Position numbers and translations under genes: made by a program
In this document: positions 52,025-61,493 of the stretch, piece after piece
Numbering within the stretch: the first letter of the stretch is position 1
Layout: the number at the start of each line of letters is the position of its first letter
Assembly (NCBI GenBank): GCA_009775095.1
Contig: VSOZ01000005.1
Location: forward strand, 62,001 to 126,000
DNA: 64,000 nucleotides
Direction of reading: 5' to 3'
Origin: Muribaculum sp.
GTDB lineage: Bacteria; Bacteroidota; Bacteroidia; Bacteroidales; Muribaculaceae
Notes under the pieces: model-generated
What the model was told of the DNA's origin: nothing
The model's database searches: none
Seen by the model: only the letters and a program-made list of their open reading frames with translations

Positions 52025-53368
52025 TTAAAATAACGACATCTGAGCAGAGTTTTCAGGCGGAGTCTTTCTTGCCGGTTCCTGATAACCGAAGTCCGTATCA
52101 GAAGTCACGGCCGTAGTCTTGGCTACCATGCCTTCGGGCGGAGTACCTACAAGCCACTGTGTATCGTCAAGAGTCTCGTCTATGGCGGAAATCTTCGGGA
52201 CAGTCTTTTTGCGCCGACGTACTTTTTCCGAAGGCTTTGGCGCATTATCATTGCTTATCTCCTCTAATGCCTTTTTTAGTCGCGCCTCCTCTTCGGCACG
52301 CTCACGCATGGTCTTATCTATACCCTCCTGAAGCAGAGAGTTGGCACGTTCAAGTTCCGCTATGCGAAGCGCCTGCTGATCTTTATCGCGGCGAAGATCC
52401 ATAATCCGACGGTCGCGCTCACCGATAACCTCTTCAAAACGCGCCACTTTTTCCTGAACATCGTTAGCTATAGCCAGAGTGGCATTGGCGTTGTCAAGCT
52501 CTTCGCTCGTAGTACGGAGTTTTTCAAGCGTAGCGCCATGCTCCTTACGTAACGACTCAAGCTCCGACCTTACGCCATCAAGTTCTTTTGTTGACTTTGC
52601 ATTAAGATTACGGGTCTCCGACAACATACGGTCGGCCATTGCCATCCGTTCCTTGTATTGCATCGCGGTTTCTTCCGACTCTTTCTTAAGGCTTTCAATC
52701 TCGGCCCGTAAAGCGCCCAGTTCCGACTCGGTGGCACCTGCATCACCTTTGGCATCGCCCTCCAGCACGCCCGCTACCTTTATTTTATTCAGGAGACTGC
52801 GGTTTTCAAGATTAAGCTGTTCTTTCTCTGCCTCGATAGTCTTTATACGCATCTCAAGCTCCTGCACTTTGTTGTTCAGGGCACGCTTCTGCCTATCGGC
52901 GCTAAGACGTTTCTGTTCAGAGTCATTTTCACGTCCTTCGGCCGACTTGCACTTTTCTTTAAGAGCCTCTATTTCGGTTTTAAAACGGTCGCGCTCCGAA
53001 CGTGCGTCCGTATCGGTCTCGCTTTTTATGCGATGACGTTCCGATACAAGATATTCATGAAAAGAAGTACCAAGAGCATCGTAAAGATAACGACGCTGCG
53101 CCTCCTTGTCGAGACATCGCTTTATAAAATCGGGCTGAGCATTATTGAATACTTCAAGTATTCCGTCAAAGAATGTCAACGGAAATTCATCCGTCTCTTG
53201 CCTTACGGCAGGCCGGGATTGTTCTTCAGTATGAGTGTCATCAACCTGCTCTGCAGGCTCCTGTGCTCTGTTATAAGGAGTGACAACAGCTGAAGGAGCA
53301 TCGGTATAGTCATCATCCTCACCTCCTCCGAAGCCCAAAGCTCTGCCCAATGATTTAAAGAATGCCAT
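52025..53368 (-). CDS. Long coiled-coil protein
   Basis: 447 residues. A Gly/Asp-rich head (FKSLGRALGFGGGEDDDY), a linker rich in Glu, Thr and Pro, and a conserved-looking segment LTFFDGILEVFNNAQPDFIKRCLDKEAQRRYLY (about 63-97) precede a coiled coil of roughly 250 residues (about 115-365) full of Glu, Lys, Arg and Leu heptads. The tail has a basic patch (KVRRRKKTVPK). No enzyme motif. It lies between the REC-PPDK_N gene and DPP4 and may be a scaffold; function unknown. Confidence 0.78.
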   Translation of the reverse strand: MAFFKSLGRALGFGGGEDDDYTDAPSAVVTPYNRAQEPAEQVDDTHTEEQSRPAVRQETDEFPLTFFDGILEVFNNAQPDFIKRCLDKEAQRRYLYDALGTSFHEYLVSERHRIKSETDTDARSERDRFKTEIEALKEKCKSAEGRENDSEQKRLSADRQKRALNNKVQELEMRIKTIEAEKEQLNLENRSLLNKIKVAGVLEGDAKGDAGATESELGALRAEIESLKKESEETAMQYKERMAMADRMLSETRNLNAKSTKELDGVRSELESLRKEHGATLEKLRTTSEELDNANATLAIANDVQEKVARFEEVIGERDRRIMDLRRDKDQQALRIAELERANSLLQEGIDKTMRERAEEEARLKKALEEISNDNAPKPSEKVRRRKKTVPKISAIDETLDDTQWLVGTPPEGMVAKTTAVTSDTDFGYQEPARKTPPENSAQMSLF

Positions 53369-53402
53369 AATCTTCTTTTTCGTTAAAATGTAATTGGTGC
53401 GT

Positions 53403-56363
53403 CTACTCGGGTTTTACCACGACTCCCTCTCCTTTACGGCCGTTAATACCTATGACCAAAGGAGAGTCAAACTTGACAATCCTTATAAAGTCGCTTTCGT
53501 AAATGGCCGGCCGGTTGTTTAGATATTCCACGTCATAAATGCCGTCATTTGATGACGGATCGATAGTGAAATAACCGACGCCGAATGATGTCAGGTTCTG
53601 GAAAAAATGGGTTCCCTGACTCGGTTCGATACGATAGTTGCCAAGCGACGACTCCACGATAAGCCGGGCCGACGATATATGCGGCCATTTTACCGGAATA
53701 CCGAGAGCCGTATCGCTGGAGCCCCAACGACCGGGACCGATCAGCACATAACCTTCATTACGCTCTGTAAAGTTACGATTTATTTTTTCAATTTCTCTTG
53801 CTATAAGAGAATTATTTGACGATGAAAAGTTTTCAGGCCGTACATAGACCACCGTATCGACGTTGTCTATGTTGCCGTGGCCGAGAGCGGTATTGCTACG
53901 CAATAGCATTTTGTCATCGGACAAAGCCAATATACTTTCGTCGACGATGTCCTTGCGCTCAACAATCGGTCTTATCTGCAACCAATACAACATGCCTTTT
54001 GTCTTGCCATCGGGAGTAAGTACACCGGCAAACTCTATCTCCACGGGACGCCCCATTTCCTCCTGCCCTTTTGTAAGCATAAAATCGGTTATCGGAGCAA
54101 GCGGAAATACGCCGTGCTGAAGCACATTGGCAAAGGTGACCACACGACGGCCCTCGCCTTCGTCACAGTCACGAATTACCTGATCGCGGAAATCATAGGT
54201 CGACACCATATAACGCAACGCCCCGGTCGAAGCGACATCCTGAATGCGCAACTTGGATATGTTGAAACTGTCATCGACTTTAAAACCGTCATCAACCCCG
54301 CGCTTCATGTCGATTGCATAGAAGCGTGTCTGAGTATCGCGCAGAGCCAAATCAAGCGTAGAGGTCTGCAACACTTTGTCGGCATGACGCGGCGAGAAAC
54401 GCAGACTGAGGCCTCCGTCGACAATATATTTACCAAGACCTACGGCTATTTCAGCCACACCATCCTCGGGGACTTCATCATTGATAGGATAGTAATTGAG
54501 TGACCGACCGACTCCCGAAAATGACGGGAAATAATAGTCACCGGCTTGTCGGCCCACCACTTCCTGAATAATGACAGCCATCTTTTCCTGATCTATGACA
54601 TTGCTCGTTGCCGTCATGTATGCCTTGCTGTCGGCATAGAACACCGAAGCATATACGCTCTTGATAGCGTCACTAAGCATGGCGAGCATTTCATAGCGGT
54701 CCTCCACATGAGGAATCATATAAGTCGAATATATGCCGGCAAACGGCTGATAATGCGAATCTTCAAGAAGACTTGAGCTACGTATGGCCAACGGTTTGTC
54801 AACCACCTCAAACAATGCAAAAAAGTCCTCTATAAGTCTCTCGGGCAACCGAGCCTGCAGGAAGTATTTCAGTATCGTTTCATCGCTCTGATCGGACAAA
54901 GCCACAGGATAGAGATTGTTGGTCTCCATAAATTCATCGAAGATATCGGTGCATATGACCACAGTGCGCGGTATAGTCACAGTGACTCCTTCAAAATTAT
55001 CGCATACCGGATTCTTCTTTATTATAGAATCTATAAATGCCAGACCGCGTCCTTTTCCCCCGAGAGACCCCTGACCTATCCGGGCAAAATTGGAGTAGTG
55101 GTCAAAACGATCCTTACGGAATATGGCTACAACTCCGCGGTTTTTCATCTTACGGTACTTGACGATCAAGTCAAAGAACAATTGTCTTACCGCAGGAGCC
55201 TCCTCGATTTTGGTGAAACGGTGCTGCTTTACCACTTCGGCTATAGGGAACAACGCGCGCGAGTACAGCCAGCGCGATATGTCGTTATATGAAGCGTGAT
55301 ACAACAATGATTTTGCCGGGATGTCAAATATATGGCGCTGAAGGTCTTTCAAGTCATGTATGCGAAGCAATTCCTCTCCGGTCTCGGGGTCAAGTATGAC
55401 GAAATCTCCGAAACCGAAATCTTTCATTATCGCATTGCCAAGATCCACAGGGAACTTTTTGGAATTCTTATCTATAAATATGCTTCCAAGCTTCTCCACC
55501 TTCGGGGCATTATCTATCTCCGACGACTCGAGAATGACAGGCAGATACGGGTCTTTCTCGCGAAGATAAGCGGCGAGTTTTAGCCCCGCTTCCGGGTCTT
55601 TGGCCCCGTCGCGCTTGAAAGAGACATCCGACACCACTCCAAGCATGTTTTTACCGTATTTTTCATACAAAGCCACAGCCTCCTCGTAATCGCGGGCAAG
55701 CATGACCTTGGGGCGCCCGCGCATGCGAAGCATCTGCTCATGTTCGTTCAGAGCCTCGGTAGAGAAGATCAGCGACTGCTTAAGAAGGAATTTGTATAGA
55801 ATAGGCAGTACCGAAGAGTAAAATCTCACAGAATCCTCTACAAGAAGTATCATCTGCACCCCTACTTCATTTATGTCATTGTCGGCATTCATCTTGTCTT
55901 CAAGCAACTTTATTATGGCAAGAAGCAGATCGACATTACCTAACCAGCTGAATACATAATCGACAGCTGTAAGGTCCTCTTTGGCAAGTCTGCGCGACAC
56001 CTCTTTGGAAAATGGGGTAAGCACCACTATAGGAGTGTCGGGATACAATGATTTTATATCTTTTGCTCCGGTAAAGGTTTCGCTCAGATCTATACCCGGC
56101 ATCATAATAATGAGGTCAAAACGCTTGTCGACAAGTACTTCAAGCGCTTCAGCAGGACGTGACACACGAGTGACTCGCGGAGGCGAGCTAAGATTGAGAG
56201 CGACATACTCGAAATAGAGTTGTTCTTCCACTCGACCGTCCTCTTCCATCATAAAGGCATCGTAAGGCGACGCCACAAGCAAAACGTTAAATATGCGACG
56301 TTGCATCAATGCTTGAAACGCCGTATCTTTCAGATATAACTGACTTAAACTTTCCTCGTTCAT
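53403..56363 (-). CDS. REC-REC-PPDK_N fusion (PEP/pyruvate-binding domain protein)
   Basis: 986 residues. An N-terminal receiver-like domain (about 20-160, FDLIIMMPGID) is followed by a second receiver (about 170-310, ILLVEDSVRFYSS, with acceptor-like D in VVSDVSF). After a helical linker comes the nucleotide-binding domain of PEP synthase/PPDK (GQGSLGGKGRGLAF at about 430-443, then PLAIRSSSLLEDSHYQPFAGIYSTY). The C-terminus has GPGRWGSSDTALGIPVKW. The swivelling phosphohistidine domain and the PEP-binding barrel of PPDK (both in ppdK at 15.3 kb) are absent. Possible roles: a phosphotransfer regulator or an unknown dikinase-like ligase. The family occurs in Bacteroidota; I know no proven function. 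Confidence 0.85.
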   Translation of the reverse strand: MNEESLSQLYLKDTAFQALMQRRIFNVLLVASPYDAFMMEEDGRVEEQLYFEYVALNLSSPPRVTRVSRPAEALEVLVDKRFDLIIMMPGIDLSETFTGAKDIKSLYPDTPIVVLTPFSKEVSRRLAKEDLTAVDYVFSWLGNVDLLLAIIKLLEDKMNADNDINEVGVQMILLVEDSVRFYSSVLPILYKFLLKQSLIFSTEALNEHEQMLRMRGRPKVMLARDYEEAVALYEKYGKNMLGVVSDVSFKRDGAKDPEAGLKLAAYLREKDPYLPVILESSEIDNAPKVEKLGSIFIDKNSKKFPVDLGNAIMKDFGFGDFVILDPETGEELLRIHDLKDLQRHIFDIPAKSLLYHASYNDISRWLYSRALFPIAEVVKQHRFTKIEEAPAVRQLFFDLIVKYRKMKNRGVVAIFRKDRFDHYSNFARIGQGSLGGKGRGLAFIDSIIKKNPVCDNFEGVTVTIPRTVVICTDIFDEFMETNNLYPVALSDQSDETILKYFLQARLPERLIEDFFALFEVVDKPLAIRSSSLLEDSHYQPFAGIYSTYMIPHVEDRYEMLAMLSDAIKSVYASVFYADSKAYMTATSNVIDQEKMAVIIQEVVGRQAGDYYFPSFSGVGRSLNYYPINDEVPEDGVAEIAVGLGKYIVDGGLSLRFSPRHADKVLQTSTLDLALRDTQTRFYAIDMKRGVDDGFKVDDSFNISKLRIQDVASTGALRYMVSTYDFRDQVIRDCDEGEGRRVVTFANVLQHGVFPLAPITDFMLTKGQEEMGRPVEIEFAGVLTPDGKTKGMLYWLQIRPIVERKDIVDESILALSDDKMLLRSNTALGHGNIDNVDTVVYVRPENFSSSNNSLIAREIEKINRNFTERNEGYVLIGPGRWGSSDTALGIPVKWPHISSARLIVESSLGNYRIEPSQGTHFFQNLTSFGVGYFTIDPSSNDGIYDVEYLNNRPAIYESDFIRIVKFDSPLVIGINGRKGEGVVVKPE

Positions 56364-56385
56364 GGTGCATTGCAGAAATGAGTAA

Positions 56386-56428
56386 CAAATTTACAAATAA
56401 TTTTCTATGACTGCACTATATGCAGTCA
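56386..56428 (-). promoter_or_regulatory. Promoter with operator-like palindrome
   Basis: Minus-strand TAAATTTG (56393-56386) matches the -7 consensus, 22 bases before the REC-PPDK_N start. TGACTGCA (56408-56415) and TGCAGTCA (56421-56428) form a dyad with a 5-base spacer over the -33 position, where a repressor or activator dimer could bind. Confidence 0.6.
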
Positions 56429-56501
56429 AGTATTTTAATGAACATTTATATGCTGTCAGATGTAGATAGTTAATACTCATCTTAGCTTACCGAACAACCT
56501 G

Positions 56502-56699
56502 ATGACAACCTATTCCGCAATAGCGATAATCATAGCAGGAGCGTTGCTCTTCTTTATAGCGTTAACTTTACGGACAACGGCGTCGCGTGGATGCCGTAAA
56601 GACCCCGAGTCGCTGTCAATATATCGAAAAGGCCGTATGCTCCAATATGCCTCCTACTCCGTCATAGGCTTTGGCGGCATAGCCTTACTTCTTCAATAA
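56502..56699 (+). CDS. Small membrane protein
   Basis: 65 residues with two hydrophobic segments (about 3-24 and 50-64) joined by a basic loop (TASRGCRKDPESLSIYRKGRM). No family is recognised. It is the only plus-strand gene between two minus-strand units, and its stop is 17 bases from the convergent kup stop, with a weak AATAAGC/GCTTATT hairpin between. The continuous frame with sensible topology supports a real gene; expression is unproven. Confidence 0.6.
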   Translation: MTTYSAIAIIIAGALLFFIALTLRTTASRGCRKDPESLSIYRKGRMLQYASYSVIGFGGIALLLQ

Positions 56700-56716
56700 G
56701 CTGTCATTATCGCTTA

Positions 56717-58687
56717 TTATCCCGTAGTGTCTGAACGGGTTATACGCCGTGTCGCTTTGTTATTGATGATAAGCGGTACATTTTCCACTGTAAGATTACT
56801 TGTGTCAAGACCGAGTGCTTTCTCGTCGCTTATTCCGAGCCGACGCAGTATGGCGTAAAGCGTCATGAGCAGACGGTCTTTACCCTCACAACAACTCGAT
56901 GCCGAAAATATACGATGGATTATAACGAAACGGAAATTACCGGCAATACCATGTTTGCGCAATGACGGATAGCGGCTTACCAAATTTATCACACCGTCAG
57001 CGACAAGGTCTTCAACTATCTGACGTAAATACACACTCACCTGCGGTCTTACCCGAAAACCGACACGTAAACTTACACTGATAAGCGTATCGGGTATAAT
57101 GATATTGAAGTCATATTCAAGTGTATCGGGAGTGTCGACATACTCTATTCTTAAAAGCCAATAGTGATCAGCTCTCTTAGGCTGTTTATTTATTATAGAA
57201 TACAGTAATTTTCGTTCTACCATACGTGAAGATGCCGACCGTGATATGAACACAAGATTTGCCGCATATTCGGGAATAGCGTTATCGGCTTTGATATCGG
57301 CTATAATCTCCCGATAATCCTCAATATCCATATATTCTATATATTTGTCTCGTATAAGTTTGGCTCTGCGCCATACGAGCATCACCGTGCATACCACTCC
57401 GGCAATAAGTACGGTAAACCAACCTCCGTGCATGAATTTAAAAGCATTAGCTGCAAAAAAGGCTCCCTCTATGGCCATATAAACAACCGTAAACAGAGCC
57501 ACAAGCCATAAAGCCACACCCTTATGCCGTAGATAAAATGCGAGCAAGACCGTGGTCATGAGCATAGTTATGGTTATAGCAAGACCGTAAGCAGCCTCCA
57601 TACGGTCGGAAGAGCCGAAAATCAGCACTGTAGCCACACATCCGACATATAGCGACATATTAACCACCGGTATATACAACTGGCCTTTAAGATTGGTCGG
57701 GTAATTAATGCGCAATCTCGGCCAGAATCCGAGATTCATAGCTTCACTGAATATTGTAAATGACCCGCTAAGCAATGCCTGACTGGCTATGATGGCCGCC
57801 CCTGTCGACATAAATATACCGATTGGAAGAAACCATGACGGCATTATCGTGTAAAAAGGATTGCCGCTGACCGCTCCGTCAGGAAGCCGCGCTATTATCC
57901 ATGCCCCTTGCCCGAGGTAATTAAGTATCAGCATTATTTTTACAAACAGCCATGACACGGTTATATTCAACCGTCCGCAGTGGCCGAGGTCGGAATACAA
58001 AGCCTCGGCACCTGTCGTACACAAAAACACGGCGCCGAGTATCAGAAACCATCCGGGATAATCTATAAGAAGTTTTACTGCATAAACAGGATTGAAAGCA
58101 CGCAGTATACCTGAATATTCTCCGATGCACAAAGCGCCGAGAACCCCAAGCATCAAAAACCACAAAAGCATAAACGGGCCGAAAAGGCGCCCTATCGCTT
58201 TTGAGCCAAACTGCTGAACGACAAACACAAGGGTAATTATAAAAAGGACAATCGGTATTACAGGAGCATCAGGCTTAATCGCACTAAGACCTTCAATAGC
58301 CGACGTCACCGTAACAGCCGGAGTGATGACTCCGTCGGCAATAAGAGTACTGGCGCCTATGGCCGCCAAGACATACAACCACCTGAAACGAAGCCGTCTT
58401 ATCAATGCGTATAATGCAAGAATGCCACCCTCACCCTTATTGTCGGCACGTAATGCTATGAGTACATACTTGACTGTTGTCTGCAATGTAAGAGTCCATA
58501 TTATACAAGAGACCGCACCGATTATATAGTCGGCATCAATGGTGTGACCGACATGCATTATTGTCTTCATAACATAAAGCGGAGAGGTGCCTATATCGCC
58601 AAACACAATACCGATCGTGACCAGCAAGGCCATTGCCGTGACTTTATGAACAGAAGCGGAAACAGTAGATTTTGTCAATCCGTGCAT
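56717..58687 (-). CDS. kup: KUP-family potassium transporter
   Basis: Proton-coupled K+ uptake across the inner membrane. 656 residues: about 12 transmembrane helices in the first 450, starting with the hallmark GIVFGDIGTSPLYVM, then NKGEGGILALYAL and GVITPAVTVTSAIEGL. A cytoplasmic C-terminal domain follows (about 460-640). The length is usual for KUP. Monocistronic; the small membrane-protein gene converges on its 3' end and the dCMP deaminase gene diverges upstream. Confidence 0.96.
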   Translation of the reverse strand: MHGLTKSTVSASVHKVTAMALLVTIGIVFGDIGTSPLYVMKTIMHVGHTIDADYIIGAVSCIIWTLTLQTTVKYVLIALRADNKGEGGILALYALIRRLRFRWLYVLAAIGASTLIADGVITPAVTVTSAIEGLSAIKPDAPVIPIVLFIITLVFVVQQFGSKAIGRLFGPFMLLWFLMLGVLGALCIGEYSGILRAFNPVYAVKLLIDYPGWFLILGAVFLCTTGAEALYSDLGHCGRLNITVSWLFVKIMLILNYLGQGAWIIARLPDGAVSGNPFYTIMPSWFLPIGIFMSTGAAIIASQALLSGSFTIFSEAMNLGFWPRLRINYPTNLKGQLYIPVVNMSLYVGCVATVLIFGSSDRMEAAYGLAITITMLMTTVLLAFYLRHKGVALWLVALFTVVYMAIEGAFFAANAFKFMHGGWFTVLIAGVVCTVMLVWRRAKLIRDKYIEYMDIEDYREIIADIKADNAIPEYAANLVFISRSASSRMVERKLLYSIINKQPKRADHYWLLRIEYVDTPDTLEYDFNIIIPDTLISVSLRVGFRVRPQVSVYLRQIVEDLVADGVINLVSRYPSLRKHGIAGNFRFVIIHRIFSASSCCEGKDRLLMTLYAILRRLGISDEKALGLDTSNLTVENVPLIINNKATRRITRSDTTG

Positions 58688-58765
58688 AAATAGTATAAGA
58701 TGAACCGTTATATTTTCATTGAACGACTTTATGCTTATTAATGTTTATTTTTAAAATTAATTGCG

Positions 58766-58773
58766 TAACTTTG
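58766..58773 (+). promoter_or_regulatory. -7 box TAACTTTG before the dCMP deaminase run
   Basis: Exact TAnnTTTG match 24 bases before the ATG at 58798, with TTTA at 58744-58747 at -33-like spacing (18 bases). It probably drives the plus-strand genes that follow. Confidence 0.65.
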
Positions 58774-58797
58774 CGCGATAGACTATAGTCATTTAAA

Positions 58798-59229
58798 ATG
58801 AACCAGAAAGAGAAACAACGCTTGCTTGACAAGCGCTACCTGCGCATGGCGCGGATATGGGCTGAAAACTCATATTGCCAGCGGCGAAAGGTAGGCGCAC
58901 TTCTTGTCAAGGATCAGATGATAATTTCCGACGGATATAACGGCACTCCCGCGGGTTTTGAAAATGTATGTGAAGACGATGACGGCAAAACAAAACCTTA
59001 CGTGCTGCACGCTGAAGCCAATGCCATAACAAAAGTGGCGCGTAGCGGCAACAGCAGCGAAGGCTCCACTCTATACATAACCGCATCGCCGTGTCTTGAA
59101 TGCAGCAAACTGATCATACAAGCCGGAATAAGACGCGTGGTCTACAATGACCTATACCGTATTCAGGACGGTCTTGACGTTTTGCGTCGTGCCGGAGTGG
59201 AATGCGAACATCTTTCAGATATAGACTGA
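58798..59229 (+). CDS. dCMP deaminase family protein
   Basis: Zinc deaminase converting dCMP to dUMP for thymidylate synthesis. 143 residues. Zinc and catalytic residues: H71 and E73 in HAEANAI, C99 and C102 in SPCLEC. The N-terminal SYCQRRKVGALLVKDQMIISDGYNGTPAGF is typical of the ComEB/dCMP deaminase group. First gene of a six-gene plus-strand series; ctp starts 22 bases after its stop. Confidence 0.94.
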   Translation: MNQKEKQRLLDKRYLRMARIWAENSYCQRRKVGALLVKDQMIISDGYNGTPAGFENVCEDDDGKTKPYVLHAEANAITKVARSGNSSEGSTLYITASPCLECSKLIIQAGIRRVVYNDLYRIQDGLDVLRRAGVECEHLSDID

Positions 59230-59251
59230 CGACTACATTTTATCAATAAAA

Positions 59252-60889
59252 ATGAAACAACTGAAAAATCCGCTTGCATGGTACCCGTTAGTGGTGGCGA
59301 TAGCTTTGACAGGCGGTATATGGATAGGCATAAAATTCGGTTCTAACAGCTACTCGACCGAAGGCGAACGCAAATGGGCGGAAGTGCTTGACCTTATCAA
59401 AGACGAATATGTCGACGAAGTTGATATAGACTCGCTTCTCGAGCGTACATTTCCCAACCTGTTATCAAACCTCGACCCTCACTCCACTTATATACCCGCC
59501 AAAGAGCTTCAGGCCGTCAATGAAGACCTTGAAGGCTCATTCAGCGGTATAGGCATATCGTTTACCATGCTTACCGACACAGTCACCGTAAACGAAGTGA
59601 TACCGGGAGGACCGTCAGAGAAGATAGGCCTTATGGCGGGCGACCGTATAGTCACCATCAATGACTCGACGGTAGCAGGCATGAATATACCCAATACGGA
59701 GATAATGAAAATGCTGCGTGGAGAAAAAGGCACAAAAGTCAAGCTCGGAATAAAGCGCAACAATACCAAGAAAATGTTGTCGTTCGAAGTTACCCGCGGC
59801 GATATCCCGGTCAATTCGGTTGATGCAGCATACATGATAGATGACACAACAGGCTATATAAAAGTAAACAAATTCGGTCGTACTACACGCGACGAATTCC
59901 TTACCGGACTTGTCAAACTGAAAGCTCAAGGCGCCGAACGCTATATAGTGGATCTGCGAGGCAATACCGGAGGCTTCCTCGAAATGGCAATCTACATGGC
60001 CAACGAATTTTTGCCGGCCAACGCCCCTATCGTGTTCACTCGCGGACGCGAAGGCATGGAGGATGCCAAAGTATTCAGCGACGGCACAGGTTCGTTCCAG
60101 AACGATGAGCTGGTAGTATTGCTTGACGAGTACTCGGCAAGTGCGAGCGAGATTTTTGCAGGAGCCATGCAGGATAACGATCGTGCCCTCATTGTAGGAC
60201 GCCGCTCGTTTGGCAAAGGTCTGGTACAACGACAGACTACACTCCCTGACAGCAGCGCCATAAGGCTTACCGTATCGCGCTACTATACACCATCGGGACG
60301 CTGCATCCAGAAAGACTACCAGTTGGGCAACCGCAACGCATATGAGAAAGAGATTGTAGACCGCTATGAACATGGCGAGTTCTACAACTCCGACAGCATA
60401 AAGTTCAACGAAGAACTTCAGTTTACCACTCTTACCGGACGTAAGGTATACGGAGGCGGAGGCATCATGCCCGATGTATTTGTACCGAACGACACTTCGG
60501 GTGTGACAAACTATTATATTAATGTAGTAAACGCAGGGCTGTTGCAAAAATTTGCATTCGAATACAGCGACCGCAACCGTGAAGCGCTTTCGTCGGCCAA
60601 GGACCTCAAGCAATTGCTGGCCAAACTTCCCGACAACGAAGAGCTGCTCATGCAGTTTGTGAACTATGCATCGCGTAACGGCATACCTGCGAGATGGTAC
60701 TACATCAACATTTCGCAAGATTTGATTGTTAATTTCCTGAAGGCTTTGATAGCAAGCGACATTCTCGGACGCGAATACTATTACCAAGTGGCCAATACCG
60801 ATGATGTCACGGTACTTAAAGCGTTGACCGAACTAAACGACGGTCATGCTACAGTGCCGATATCGCCTGCTGAAAAGCCGGTCGAATAA
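59252..60889 (+). CDS. S41-family C-terminal processing peptidase
   Basis: 545 residues. One N-terminal hydrophobic segment (about 9-28) exports or anchors it in the periplasm. A PDZ domain (about 85-170, FSGIGISFTM, then GLMAGDRIVTINDSTV) precedes the S41 catalytic core with the Ser/Lys dyad: S297 in SASASE and K322 in SFGKGLVQ, 25 residues apart as in CtpB. YYTPSGRCIQKDY follows. It cleaves C-terminal tails of envelope proteins. Extra residues after about 430 form a helical C-terminal region. The next gene starts 14 bases downstream. Confidence 0.95.
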   Translation: MKQLKNPLAWYPLVVAIALTGGIWIGIKFGSNSYSTEGERKWAEVLDLIKDEYVDEVDIDSLLERTFPNLLSNLDPHSTYIPAKELQAVNEDLEGSFSGIGISFTMLTDTVTVNEVIPGGPSEKIGLMAGDRIVTINDSTVAGMNIPNTEIMKMLRGEKGTKVKLGIKRNNTKKMLSFEVTRGDIPVNSVDAAYMIDDTTGYIKVNKFGRTTRDEFLTGLVKLKAQGAERYIVDLRGNTGGFLEMAIYMANEFLPANAPIVFTRGREGMEDAKVFSDGTGSFQNDELVVLLDEYSASASEIFAGAMQDNDRALIVGRRSFGKGLVQRQTTLPDSSAIRLTVSRYYTPSGRCIQKDYQLGNRNAYEKEIVDRYEHGEFYNSDSIKFNEELQFTTLTGRKVYGGGGIMPDVFVPNDTSGVTNYYINVVNAGLLQKFAFEYSDRNREALSSAKDLKQLLAKLPDNEELLMQFVNYASRNGIPARWYYINISQDLIVNFLKALIASDILGREYYYQVANTDDVTVLKALTELNDGHATVPISPAEKPVE

Positions 60890-60903
60890 TAATCAATACA
60901 CCG

Positions 60904-61458
60904 ATGAAAAAGGAAGAAATAAGGAGCCGGGTTAAGGCACAGAAAGCGTTGCTTTCCGACAATGAACGCAAAGAAGCCGCCAAGTCGGTTTTCGGGGTAC
61001 TTGAAAATTCAGCGGCATTCCTGCTTGCCGACAAGATATTGATGTATCACTCGTTGCCTGACGAGCTATCGACCATTGAGTTTATTGACCGATGGCATGA
61101 ACGCAAACACTTCTTCCTCCCCAGAGTCAACGGTGTGAATCTTGAGGTATTGCCTTATGACCGCTCAAGACTCCAATACGGTGCATTCCATATTGAAGAA
61201 CCTGTCGGCAATGACATCGAAAATATAGACAATATAGAGATGATTGTGGTCCCTGCCGTGGCCTATGACCGTAACGGCAATCGTGTAGGCAGGGGCAAAG
61301 GTTACTATGACCGCCTGTTGGCCGGATCGCGCGCTACAAAAATAGGTGTAGGCTATGACTTTCAGTTGGTTGATGAGATCGAGTCCGAACCTCATGACAT
61401 AGGAGTGGACATAGTGATTACGCAGTCACAAGTAATAACAGTCAAACACCGGAAATAA
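60904..61458 (+). CDS. 5-formyltetrahydrofolate cyclo-ligase
   Basis: Turns 5-formyl-THF back into 5,10-methenyl-THF with ATP. 184 residues. The substrate/ATP motif GRGKGYYDRLL is intact, and the basic N-terminal helix (KEEIRSRVKAQKALLSDNERK) and VPAVAYDRNGNRVG agree. The end HDIGVDIVITQSQVI is typical. It lies in the plus-strand series between ctp and the hemerythrin-like gene. Confidence 0.95.
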   Translation: MKKEEIRSRVKAQKALLSDNERKEAAKSVFGVLENSAAFLLADKILMYHSLPDELSTIEFIDRWHERKHFFLPRVNGVNLEVLPYDRSRLQYGAFHIEEPVGNDIENIDNIEMIVVPAVAYDRNGNRVGRGKGYYDRLLAGSRATKIGVGYDFQLVDEIESEPHDIGVDIVITQSQVITVKHRK

Positions 61459-61493
61459 CAGTCAAAACCGGTCAATATCACAAATCAGCAACA

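Noticed and set aside
59615..60787. 390-codon open frame opposite the S41 protease gene
   Set aside because: Antisense shadow of an intact protease with full catalytic motifs; no initiation signal or recognisable domain.
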